A stretch of 64,000 bases of DNA from positions 186,001 through 250,000 of the forward strand of contig MU385754.1 in the NCBI GenBank assembly GCA_022497155.1. Reading direction: 5' to 3'. Positions 23,605 through 34,247 of the stretch are shown here, one piece after another (position 1 is the stretch's first letter; the number at the start of each line of letters is the position of its first letter). Below the pieces are notes generated by a model. The model saw nothing but the letters and a program-made list of their open reading frames with translations. It was not told where the DNA came from and did no database searches. This DNA comes from Whalleya microplaca. Lineage: Eukaryota > Ascomycota > Sordariomycetes > Xylariales > Xylariaceae. Position numbers and translations under genes: made by a program.

Positions 23605-24944
23605 ATGGCGATCACTGAAAGCCTACCTGGCGTTTCAGTCACCATTCGCAGTCGCGACGCAGCTTATAAGGAGTACGAAGACCCCGATCCGCTCCGTCAT
23701 TTCTTAGGCGCCTCGAAATTCATCGAGGCAACAGATGGTGGACAATTCAGCGTTGGCATCGAGGTCAATAATAACTTTCAGGGACCTGCCAATCAAGGCA
23801 TTTGCCTCGATATCTATGTTGATGGCCAGTATATCAGCTCGAGAGTTGTATGCCATGGTTGTCTTATTAACGGCCGATATGCCACAGAGGTTCAAGGCAG
23901 GACAGTATCCGTTTTTCCCACCTATACTCTCGAGAGACCTTTACACTTTGTTCCAGTCCTACCAGGTATATATGACCCTTAAGTCTTTTATCAGGAGCAT
24001 GCTAACTCTGGATGTCAAAGTCCGAAATGCTGGAGCAGAGCAAATTGCTATAGACCAAGAACGAGTAAAACGCCTTGGAGTCATCCAAGTGCAGGTCTTT
24101 CGTTGCGTAACCAACACTCATCAAGCAATGCCCCCGGCAATGCACCCAGCAGGACACCCAGCAGGGCACCCAGTAGGGCACCCAGCAAGGCCGGTTGTAG
24201 GTGCTCTTGCTCCTGAAGCAGGTGGGCCCTTGGCCAGTCTTCGTAATGGACTTGCACCACGGTTCGGCCTATTTGCTAAGGAGTCATTGGAAGAAAGCAA
24301 TCTTTCGCATAGACTTCTGTAAGAAGACCATCTACAACTTTCAACTTTAGTAACAATGGTCTAACTATGTTAAGTTTTTCACCTAATATGTTCGTCATTG
24401 GCGCACCCACCTGTTGTCTAGTCACACGAATAGTCTCGACGTACGTATTGCAAAGCCCTTTCTCTGCTACGCCAGCCTGCCTTGGGAGATACACATACCT
24501 ATTCAGGTTGTTCCTAGTGCTGAAGTTTCCAACACATAACTTACAGCTCCTGGAATTATCCCCGAGGGACATGTGCTAACTATAGACTGTGCATAGGAAT
24601 CAAACGGCTGCTGGCCTGTTCCAGTTCTACTACAGATCCAGAAGTGAGCCTTGATTCTATAACCTCTGTCCTCACAACTGCTGACCCTACCGACAGCGGT
24701 TCTACAGGACCAAGAAGTGATCCCACGCGACCCGGTGCCCCATCCGCAACTTCGAAACCCCATTCCGGCACTTGCGTCCCTTTCCCAGGCTGAACGAGAT
24801 CAGCTGGCTCAGGAGAGACTCGACCAGATCAGAGTTAGTGTGACTTACCATCCCTCCCAACGTGTTGGCTAATCATTTCATCTGTAGATACAGAGGGTCC
24901 AGCTAAACCAGTGGTTCCGCTCGTTATTGGGGAATCCCCAGTAA
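23605..24944 (+). CDS. DUF7918-type fungal protein
   Basis: Member of a large fungal family of unknown function (recognised from its layout, not from a search). Five exons join in frame: 23605-23965, 24021-24318, 24597-24643, 24697-24833 and 24888-24944, giving 299 residues. The typical order is present: an opening LPGVSVTIRS strand, KFIEATDGGQFSVGIEV, a GICLDIYVDGQYI strand, the RVKRLGVIQVQVFR segment, a KESLEESNLSHR helix, then FQFYYRSRTVLQDQEVIPRDP. Residues about 160-180 carry tandem GHPA/GHPV units. The third intron (278 nt) is long, so a further small exon there cannot be excluded. The last exon could instead be spliced at a GTAAGA that overlaps the stop codon. Confidence 0.72.
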
Positions 24945-26020
24945 GACACCCCCACGAGCACCCAACAATGCTCGACCCGGTCCAGCTCCCCGAACAAAGG
25001 AGAAGATGGATGGCCGAGAGAATTGCAGATGGAATGACGCGGCGGACGGAATTCTGATGTGGTTTTGCAGGATGGCACTGCTTTGTTTATGAATGTATAC
25101 CCGAGCAAGGAGGCATGAGAGAGGACCTATAGGCTTGTTTGCCTTCCATATCCTGGTAGATTCACGGATTTACGGGTTCTCGCACTTTCAGACTTCCTTT
25201 GTATTTATAGATACGCCTCTGGCAGATTCGGCAATCGTGATTTTCTCTTCCATTATATATGGCACTTTTCTTTCAGAGTTGCCCAATTCCACATTCAACA
25301 TCTAGAGATTAGCCTATGACCAAGTGTCCCAGAATGTAGCAACAAGACACTCTTGGGGATAGATAGGTGACTCGTCTTTTCCAACAACAACCATGTCGTC
25401 GTCACTAAGGTTTATATGAGAAACATAAGCTTGTAGACTTATGCCTCCTAGTATATCAAGTTACTTTGTCTCAAGAATTGAGGGTTTCTTCTTCTTCTTT
25501 GACCTCAATCTCTTTATTCCTTCCACGACAGCTATTTCAGTTGATGGTATACTATACACATTCCGTTCAAGAATATAAAACAACCATGTAATAAATCAGA
25601 TCTTTGGTTTACTCAGCTCTGTAGGAGTAAGGTCTCTACTGCACATCAAGATCATAATCATGTGTTATCCAGCATGCCCAAGTTACAGTCAAATTATTCT
25701 TCACTTTCTTCCTTCATACCCTATTTTATGGACCTGGGATGGCAGCTACTCAGTGATACAGCTTTAGCTCTCCAGTAGTCTCGCAATGCATAAGGCCCAA
25801 AGAGCGCAACTGAGAAGTCAATTCGAAACTAAACGAATGCTTCAAACAAAGGCGATGACATCGGGATTCGGGAATGTGCTAACAAGCTGCTTTAGCCAAG
25901 CATTGATAATATCCTGACCCTTAATCCTTTGCCTGTCCTTGTACGGCTTGTTTAAGATAAGCTAACAAACTAATAACCAAATAGCGCTGTCAGGAATCGA
26001 ACCTAACTCTACCTATTAAC
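24945..26020. other. intergenic region between convergent genes
   Basis: About 1.1 kb, AT-rich, with no supported gene. A CTTCTTCTTC run lies near 25490. A tRNA T-arm-like sequence near 25985 is discussed under rejected items. Confidence 0.4.
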
Positions 26021-27101
26021 TCACTCCAGCTCGTGTTGCTCAACCGGATTGTCCCTCCACACAACCTGGTGGTAACCAGTGAATTCGACCATACCGTGAA
26101 GCCTGAAGCCATGAGCGTCCATATCGTAGTCTTTGGGCAGCTTAACCATACATGAAAACTCAACGAATTCATCTCCTCTGTGCATTCGAATTGTTGCGCA
26201 TTTTTGGTAGGAAAGTTTTTCAGTTGTAAAAAGCTTGTAGTCATCTTTATCAATAATGGCTAAGCTGAGTAGACCTCCTTTCTCTAGCTCTGTACCCAGA
26301 TCCGGCGGGCTGCTCGCATTGACCAAGGTTTGTTTAGTGATATTGTTAGCGGCTGACAAATGTTCAATCTCTATGTTGACAAACGCATCAGCAGACATCC
26401 TACCCATTGATGTATAGATCCATCTATAACGACTCACTCCAGAACCTAGTGATACCAATGTTAGAGAAAATCCTGCAGATTACTTCATATTGTAGCTGTT
26501 GGAAGTCACCTATCATGACCTGGTCAGCACAGCTATGCCAATTTGTTACAAGCGGCGAAATAAACGGAAACTGATTAGGTGAGTTGTCAAGCATGCACAG
26601 AGGCACCAATAGCGAGACATATGATGATATTCTCTCCCGCCAGGCCCTTCTTGCAGGCCAAGATCAACCACCTAATTTCTGTGTACAAACACCACTTCAG
26701 GAGTCAATGAACATATATGAAAGCCAATCACCTTACTTCTGGCATAAACGCTTTCCTCTGTTGGTCTTCGTAGATGGCACAGTCACGCATCTTCTCTTCT
26801 TCCCACGCTCTCACTGATTTTAGGAGACCACTTGTTGAGCTGGCATTGGTGGACCGACTTAAGGGTCTGAATGGATCTGAAAGTTGTGTTAAGATTTAGA
26901 TTGTTACAACTACAAGATGGGAAGCACCAAGACTTTATAGGCAGAACGGGTTGAAAGCGTTGATCGTATTAGGGGAACTACGAACCAAGTAGCCAACCCA
27001 ACACCCGCAGCGAATATTCCATCACAGAATACCAGGTTATCTACGACAAACAGAGTAGGTCCAAAGAAAAATATATCAACTGAAGAAGCTGATGCAGGCA
27101 T
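26021..27101 (-). CDS. unknown multi-exon protein; first exon junction unresolved
   Basis: I do not recognise the family. Three downstream exons join in frame: 26876-26732, 26649-26510 and 26445-26021, with donors GTGATT and GTGACT and acceptors CAAG and CTAG. They encode about 235 residues. The middle exons read GLLKSVRAWEEEKMRDCAIY and NQFPFISPLVTNWHSCADQV; the last is acidic, mixed alpha/beta, and ends HQVVWRDNPVEQHELE. A likely first exon starts at ATG 27101 (MPASASSVDIFFFG) and is hydrophobic (VGLATWFVVPLI), suggesting a membrane anchor. I found no donor that is both canonical and certain; GGTGTTGG near 27004 would fit the phase. The last junction restores a smooth reading (QVMIGSGVSRYRW), which supports a real gene. 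Confidence 0.5.
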
Positions 27102-27854
27102 GTTGGTCGATATTCCTCGTTTGTTTCTATGGGAATCAACTGTAATTTGTATGACAGCACCTCAAGCCAGTTCCCACAACACAAGTTGGTAAATAAGAGC
27201 ACTTTTTGGAGTTTCCACTCAAAAAACTCTTACCTCAAGTCAACTGGATAGATAAGAAGTAACAGAACAAATGAAAGAGCCGAAATAGAACTTAAGTCAT
27301 CACAACAAAAATGACCAATCTGGAGGTTTCCTTTCAGGCTGTATATGTTTGGAGATAAGTGGGTTGAATGTTCCATCTAGGTTAGGTTGATCACGACCGT
27401 CACTGTCAAGCATTTTCGCTAGGTATATATCCCTCGCCATTCCTCCCGAGCCATATCCTCGATACCGCAAATGTTCATGGAAGGAGTTTGGGTGATTTAT
27501 CCCAGCGTGTGATACTCTTCTGTGTTAGAGATGATAGATATCAACGTATACTTCACGTGCAAAGGGGGGGTTAAAGATTAAAAAGTCAAAAAACCACGGG
27601 AATAGCATTGCACCGCACCACATGCTCGCTAGAAGAAAGGCGAGTAATGCAATGATCCATCCTCGATTTTGATAGACTTTTCAGCGTAACTGAACCATAT
27701 AACACATGGGGTAGCTTATAGATTCCTATAGATGTTGAGCTGCGGTGGATTGAACTCAGGAAGAGAGTTTGAGAGTATGAAAAAATATTGCGTACTGTAG
27801 GATCAAAAGTAACGCCCCCTGCTTGTCCGTCGCTTCCGGGCCCTTGCACACCCT
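27102..27854. other. intergenic region
   Basis: About 750 bases, AT-rich, upstream of the unknown gene and downstream of the type II membrane protein. Nothing else is recognised. Confidence 0.4.
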
Positions 27855-28610
27855 CTATGGTCTTAATAAAGCAGCCATCTCTGGGCACGCCTGGATATCC
27901 TCACAGAAGCGTCCGCCTAGATCCTTGATCACCTCGCACCTCTCGTCCATCGTAAGCGCGTTTCGCAGGCCCAAACTCTGCGGGTACAGCCCTTCCCACC
28001 CCTGACTCGTATCGAGCATCCACACACCACCGCTCGTCGGAAAGCCCACCTCGAGGCTCACCTTCTTCGTCGGCTTCACACAATCATCCATAGCGTCGCA
28101 CCAGTTGACATGCTCGGGCCATTGTGGCGGCAGCTGCCAGAAACTTGCGCCGTACATGCGCAGGCGCGAGCAGAATGCGTCCTCGTCCGCCTGTTCGAGC
28201 GCGCGGGCCGTGTCCCGGAAGCGGTCGATACCCAGAGAAGACATCTCTACGGGCGTGAGCTCTTTGATCCACACCCCGCCGTCCTGCCAGCAAGCGACCT
28301 TGCCGTAGTCGAGGCTATAGCGCTTGAGAGGCTCGAATGGCTCAACGGGGGCGGGGAGTTCAGGGCCTGGGATCTTGGGAATGGGCCATTCAGATTCATC
28401 GTTCCAGGAAGGAGATAATATGGGTATTTGGTAGAAGGGGACACCATTTCGGTGGACGTAGAAGGCAGCACCGGCGAGGGAGAGGAGAGTGAGGATGGCG
28501 AGAAGGGGTTTGGAGGTGCGCGTCCGGCTAGATTTACTAGACTTGGCGTCCGTAGTAAGACGTGCATGCATTTCGGCCTTGGTAGATTTCTCATCAGGAA
28601 AGGAACCCAT
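27855..28610 (-). CDS. putative type II single-pass membrane protein, unknown function
   Basis: 251-residue single exon from ATG 28610. The first 35 residues are polar and basic (SSKSSRTRTSK). A hydrophobic helix follows (LLAILTLLSLAGAAFYV, about 36-52), then a Pro-rich stem (PIPKIPGPELPAPVEPFEPL) and a globular C-terminal domain of about 150 residues. That domain has several cysteines (KVACWQDG, AFCSRLRM, NWCDAMDDC, DERCEV, GGRFCEDIQAC) and Trp-containing motifs (GGVWIKELTPVEM, GGVWMLDTSQGWEGLYP). The charge pattern predicts the N-terminus in the cytosol and the Cys-rich part in the lumen or outside. I do not recognise a family; paired cysteines suggest disulfides. Confidence 0.68.
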   Translation of the reverse strand: MGSFPDEKSTKAEMHARLTTDAKSSKSSRTRTSKPLLAILTLLSLAGAAFYVHRNGVPFYQIPILSPSWNDESEWPIPKIPGPELPAPVEPFEPLKRYSLDYGKVACWQDGGVWIKELTPVEMSSLGIDRFRDTARALEQADEDAFCSRLRMYGASFWQLPPQWPEHVNWCDAMDDCVKPTKKVSLEVGFPTSGGVWMLDTSQGWEGLYPQSLGLRNALTMDERCEVIKDLGGRFCEDIQACPEMAALLRP

Positions 28611-29383
28611 GATTGTTGATTGTTAAATGAGTCGTTGTAATTTGGGATGTAATGGTCAATCTGAATACTGAGGTTCATAGCATAAGCACAGATTTATAAG
28701 GACGTGGTGTACAGCCACAAATCGCATTTGCTTCATGGCATGCTTTGTGCCTACCTAGGTACGTACTATTGGGTGGTTTATGTACCCCTAGGTACCTAGA
28801 GATGGGGGGTACAAGGTAGGTAAGTATTTAAGATCTTGATCTAAAAGAAGTTCCCAGGTTTATTACAACCTTTTAACCTAATACAACAATATTAATTACT
28901 CAACTGTTTTCTTCTAGTAGGTAATTAAGGGGGATTACGGCGTTCGCTGTATTGCAGTAGTGGCTAGGCAACATGTTGACCTCTGACCAAACTCATGCAG
29001 CTCTGTTATTTCAGGAGCCACGATACAATGGGCGGTTGGCCGCGCCTCGCCGCCTTGCCGCAAAGCAGACGGCACAAATAATCCTTCAGCCCCAGTGATC
29101 AAACATTCGTACCCCCTTCTCTTTTAGCTACGATCATCTCTGCAATTGTTAGCTCGTCCTGCCGAGTACGCTTCTGAGATGTGGCGGTAATGTTCGAGTA
29201 AAGATAGTCACTGGTTCTGGTAAGTCGTACTCTCTTATATCCCCTTATATAGAACTTCGAACTCTATAGATAGGCAGCACACCAGCTCGGAACGGGCCTT
29301 GTTTTTGACGAGAATCACTCGTCTCCTCCACTGTGTCTCCGCTTGCCTATTGTTTCGCTTATACCGCCGCGTGTGTTTTCATA
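28611..29383. other. divergent promoter region
   Basis: Lies between the membrane protein (minus) and the metalloprotease (plus). It holds a TACCTAGGTA palindrome at 28752 and a nearby overlapping CCTAGGTACCTAG (28788-28800). No coding content is seen. Confidence 0.5.
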
Positions 29384-31597
29384 ATGAGACTTACAATCAC
29401 CAGCTCCCTGTACCTGTCTTTGCTGCTGAAACAAGCAGCCGCCCTTCCCTCCAACGAGGCTAGACAAGACGTCGACATCCAATCTGTAAATTTAGTATTT
29501 AGTGGCGATTGCCAAAGACAAAGCGACATCGAATCAGCGTGGGACGACGCTATCAAACTCGTGACGACCCTCCCGAAAATCGAATTCAATGATGTGGCCG
29601 CAGTAGATTTTTTTGGACCACCAGCATTAAACAGTAAGTAGTCTCGCTGTTCTGAATTTCGGTATAAACCTTATCTAGTGTTAAATACTAACTTCTGTCT
29701 AGAGGACTACCAATCCAAAATTCAAGCGGTTTTCGATAATGCCAAAACCTTTGGACAAGGATGGAAAATCACCCCCACGCCTTTAAAAGTTCGAGTCAAC
29801 GTTGGCTGCGGTGCGAACGCTAACAGAGAGCTGGACTCGAGGTGTAAAGGGAAGGGGCCAGGTCTGAAAGTCTACACTTGGAACACCGAAAATTCCGATG
29901 GGACCGGAAAGAAAAATTACAAGAACAAAGGCGCAACCATGAACATGTACATGTGTAATAGCTTCTTCGCCTATGACAGCCTGGCAGATCGGATCAATAC
30001 GTATAAAGACGACCCAGACTATACCCACAAATACAACATGCTGTACTATACGAACAGGGGTGAGTCCTACATTCGAACACGCCCTTAATGCTCTTGACTC
30101 TACACTGACTCACTGTCCAGCCTATATAATTTTGCACGAGATGATGCATGCAAACAGGATCGCATATGAAGCGAATGGGAACCGCCACATTGTCGACATG
30201 AATATGAAGATCTACGAATATGTCGAGATAGGGGGTGATCGAGGTTACAGAAGAAGACTTGTCTCGGTCGATGCGTACGGCTCCAAAAATACGAAGATTC
30301 TTGCCCGTACTAGCAGGAAAAACATCGCAACAGACATCACGCTCAATGGTTGGTCGATCCACCAGTGCCTTTGATGGAGATCTGCTAATGCGATACAGCC
30401 GACAACTTCGCACAATGTGTTCTTTCCAAATATGTGTAAGGCGAGATTGGCGAGTAGGTGCACGAAGCCCACACACAATACCCAAGCATGAAAGACTCAC
30501 CTTAGCAGGTATCCGTGGCTTCCAATAGCAAACGGCGAAGCGATAGGAGAAGTCCACCCAAAGATTGGTCAATTGATCCTCACCAACGGTTCCGATTGGG
30601 GATTATTTGGTACAAACTATGAAAACACCTTGACAGACGGTGGCGATGATTGGAGATTTACGTTCAGTGAGGACAGTACCGTTGACGCTAGTGGTCTCAG
30701 TGACGAGAACACTCTTGCACCTTTGACAGATTTAGAATGGACCGACGATGAGCAGTACCCCAGCGATTATATCCAGCAGATGAAGGAATGGGCAAGCAAG
30801 GCGCCAGATATGCCACCGTCGACGGCAACTCCGACTCCTACGCGAACTGCAGCATCTCCCAAACCTACAAATGACTTGCACTGCAACGGTCTCGGGTCGA
30901 AGAAATATATGTCCGCCGATACCCTCGCAGGCAACATCAAGACCTTTTGCCAAGCCGCCGTAGCCCGAGGCGTCCAAGACAAAGACTCCGGCTCTGTTAG
31001 CCGCAACTACAACCCCCGTGTGAGTCCATTCTTCCATGCTCGCGTGACACAAACCAGTACTGACAAGCAACCCAGACCCTCGACGAGGTGGACATCTCCG
31101 TGGATTGGCCTTCAGGAGTCAAGATCCCCTTCGACGAAGCCGAGTGCAACAAGCAGCTCAAAGCCACATCGGACCACTGCGACGGCAACGACCCTGCCAA
31201 CCCCATGAACTGGAAGGGCGGCGGTACCACTACCATCACGTCCACCAACCCGGACCTAAAGGTGCTGTATCACATCACGCCCAAGAGTGCGCGCCAACCG
31301 CTGCCTAACAAGCCTGGTGGCTCATGCAACGTCGCGTACAAGTTCCTCTATGATGAGTTCTGGATCTGGGGCAATGGGTACGTAACCTCTGACTTCGGGC
31401 AGCAGAGCAACGGCTTGATGCAGCAGCTGAAGGGCTGTGACGGCCTCACGGACTGGAATTTCAACTATGGCTTGGGTGATGATGGTAGGGAGTGGAGTGC
31501 CAATGGCCATCTACTGATTGGCAAAGCGGGCTGTGTGGGCCGTGCCATTGGCAGCGCAGGCGGGCCGTCGGGCGTAGACTGCTCGGGATCTACCTAA
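29384..31597 (+). CDS. secreted HExxH metalloprotease-like protein with a second C-terminal domain
   Basis: Six exons join in frame: 29384-29633, 29703-30059, 30121-30348, 30399-30435, 30509-31019 and 31076-31597. The product is 634 residues. A signal peptide opens it (MRLTITSSLYLSLLLKQAAA). The zinc-binding motif is ILHEMMHA (His208, Glu209, His212), with the later VDAYG and NADNFAQCVL segments resembling the C-terminal part of deuterolysin-like (M35-type) peptidases; the third zinc ligand was not identified. After a Thr/Pro linker (PPSTATPTPTRTAASPKPT) comes a second domain of about 230 residues starting NDLHCNGLGSKKYMSADTL. It has conserved Cys and the phrase KDSGSVSRNY, and it also occurs in other secreted fungal proteins (from memory). 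Expected location is the cell exterior. Confidence 0.8.
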
Positions 31598-34247
31598 GTC
31601 TATGGTTGACGTTATATTATATTAGTGCACATAGGGGTTAGATTTATCTCGGCGAGCTCAAATCAAAAGCGAAATCGAACAGCGGCTCGAAAGCGGTACT
31701 GACTCGTCGTAAAAGGTAGACTCCTTCGTAGAACAAGATTACAAGGCGTCCCATATCATTAAGCTGGGTCCGACAACCAGGGCGCTTACTTGCGTAGAGC
31801 CATGGCGGGGTGGAAAACAAAGAGTCGGGGGTGAGATGAGAGGGGGGGGGGGGTGAGGAATAGGCGAGGAGTGTACGTCAAGTAGAAGACGGCATTATTC
31901 GGAGCAGGACAAGCTCGGTCGGCCGCCCCGTATTCTTTTAAAACGGTTCCTTAGGCAGGGCCAGAGCCCGGAGGCCAAAACGGAGCAGTAGGCGGCTAAC
32001 CGCCGGGGCCGGTCGGTGTGGCGCATGCGAACCGGGATTTTAGTCAGCAGAAACGCCCGCGCCGCTGTTGGCCATTTTGCATATTACTCAGTTCTCAATA
32101 CCGACTCGAGAGGCAGTACTCGGAAAACGTAGCATTTTCGAAGGAGGCACTACGCGGACAGAAGAAACGTCTCTGAAGACACACACGACACAACGAAACC
32201 TATGAAACCCAACCCATCGTCAAAGAACTACGCATCTCCCTCCAAAATTGAACAAATCCACCATCAACCCGATATTTCTTCAGCAGGTACCCTCGGATCA
32301 GCAGAAACCCCATAAATCAAGAGGCATCAAGGAGCGCCCTTACTGTACTACGCCTGTCTACCTTCCTGGATCTCTGCCGTCGAAGACTCCAGCACCATGC
32401 CAGCTTTGCATCAATAAGCTCTTCTTCATATATCGGCAGAACTGCTCGTCCTTTTCGACAGGGAAACTGACCCAGACCCCCATTATGGTGAAACCTCCAC
32501 AGGAAATCCCCAAGACACACACAGACTGCCACAAAGTTCAAGGTCAGCCCGTCCGATCTACACTAGCTAGGTCAATCTAGGGCGAGGCGCTGTTTCCCAG
32601 TATTATTTTACCTTCCTGGTTTTGCTAGCTATCATTACGGTTCCTTCTGGAGGGGAAAGGGGGACGGTGCTTTGTGTCGGTGGTGTACTGCTAGGATCGA
32701 GTTATAGACAAGATTGTTCGCCCACTCACGCTTCGCTTTTGCTCAAAGTGTATCATTACCAAATTTATCAGCTGGAAAACACTAAGTTTAAGGCTGTGAT
32801 GCCTACCTAGGTAGTAGACTTGAAAGTTTCCAAAATGATTGTTGGTTGCGAAGTCTAAATGCTAGTGTATAACAATTGTGTCTGTGTGTTATTCAGCTAT
32901 TAATTTTCTCATTCGAAAACAGGTCAATTCGATTAGTGAAGGATCCAGTCACTTAGATATATTTCGACTATACCTGAAGGCACAGGATAGAGCAAGATTA
33001 CTTACAGTAAATGAAATAAATAAATAAAAAAATGCGACGCAATCAAGTGTGATCGCTTCAGCCCCTTTCTTCTGGTTACATCATGGACTAGCCATTATCC
33101 CACATCCCAAGTTGACTGGTACAAGTAGGGTCATTCTACGCCCGACATCAAGTGTCTGGTATACCAGATAATCTTTCAAATCCTAACAAGAATCAATGAC
33201 CTGGCACCTTCGAGGATTTATTTTCAGAAGCTAATCAAAGGCTATAGTCACAAACCTGTACGTCATCTCACAGAAACCTGAATGCCTACCCCCTCAACGT
33301 TTCAATGCCTTCGTAAACATACCTTCAACATGTACTGTTCCTCGGCAGCTTAAGTTACAGCATGCAATCTTCAGCAATAACTGGCTGAAGATCACAAGTA
33401 GAGGACTACGCTCTCCGACACGACTTCCGAATGCTTCCAGGTAAAACGACAAACCATCTCTGCATCGGTGTTTTTTCTGGTATCTATTACGAATGAACTA
33501 AAATCGCCTTAGGCTTCTATGTATGTATAGATAAGCTTGGCCTTCGGATCAACGCGGCGGGTATATACCGTGATCCATGGTGCCGGCCGGGTTTCAGGAA
33601 GCTTGTTACTCATTCATACATGATACTACCTATGGAGTGCCCACAGGTCGATTACATGCATCTGCATCCCCTCGTGCTCCTGTCATAAGTGCCGACGACA
33701 CTCAACACGCAAGTATAGAAATCTACGTATCACGCACGACACACTCTCACTCCCACATACGAACAGGAGACGATACCGTGCCGACAAGCCGATCTCCAAA
33801 TTAAAAAAGCTATAGACACGAAGAAGACGCCACACCAACACCAGCACCAGCACCAGCACCGACCGAACCAAACTATATACAAGAAGGGCAATGAATCCAT
33901 TTCATTTCGGCTGGCACCCTTTCCCTCCCCCTTACACCCCCCACATCTCTTAACCCCTTTCCCCTCCCCCCTTCCTCTTTCTTTCTCTTTGATGTAGCGA
34001 AGTAGGTTCCCCAGACACGACAACAACAACCACCAACGCCATGCGGGAAGAAAAGGGCCATCAATCATCTATGTATGTCATGGACGGGGATTTAGACGGA
34101 GAAAAGAATAAATAAAAAGGTGAAGAATAGGTGTTATAGAATAGATAGGTAGATGTCCAAGTCTTCCAAACGACGTTCACCGTGCCCTTCGTAAAAAAAA
34201 GCCAAGCCGCGTGTCATGTCCGTCTGTATCCGTTGCCGTTGCCGTAA
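31598..34247. other. long intergenic region
   Basis: About 2.6 kb without a supported gene. It contains a 12-base G run (31842-31853), a TACCTAGGTA palindrome at 32804 and CACCAG repeats at 33832-33858. Frames at 32248-32580 and 33577-33804 show no recognisable content. Confidence 0.45.

Noticed and set aside
25981..26080. tRNA-like T-arm (AGGTTCGATTCCT) on the minus strand near 25985
   Set aside because: No matching acceptor stem, D arm or anticodon stem can be drawn upstream; it lies in the 3' flank of the unknown gene.
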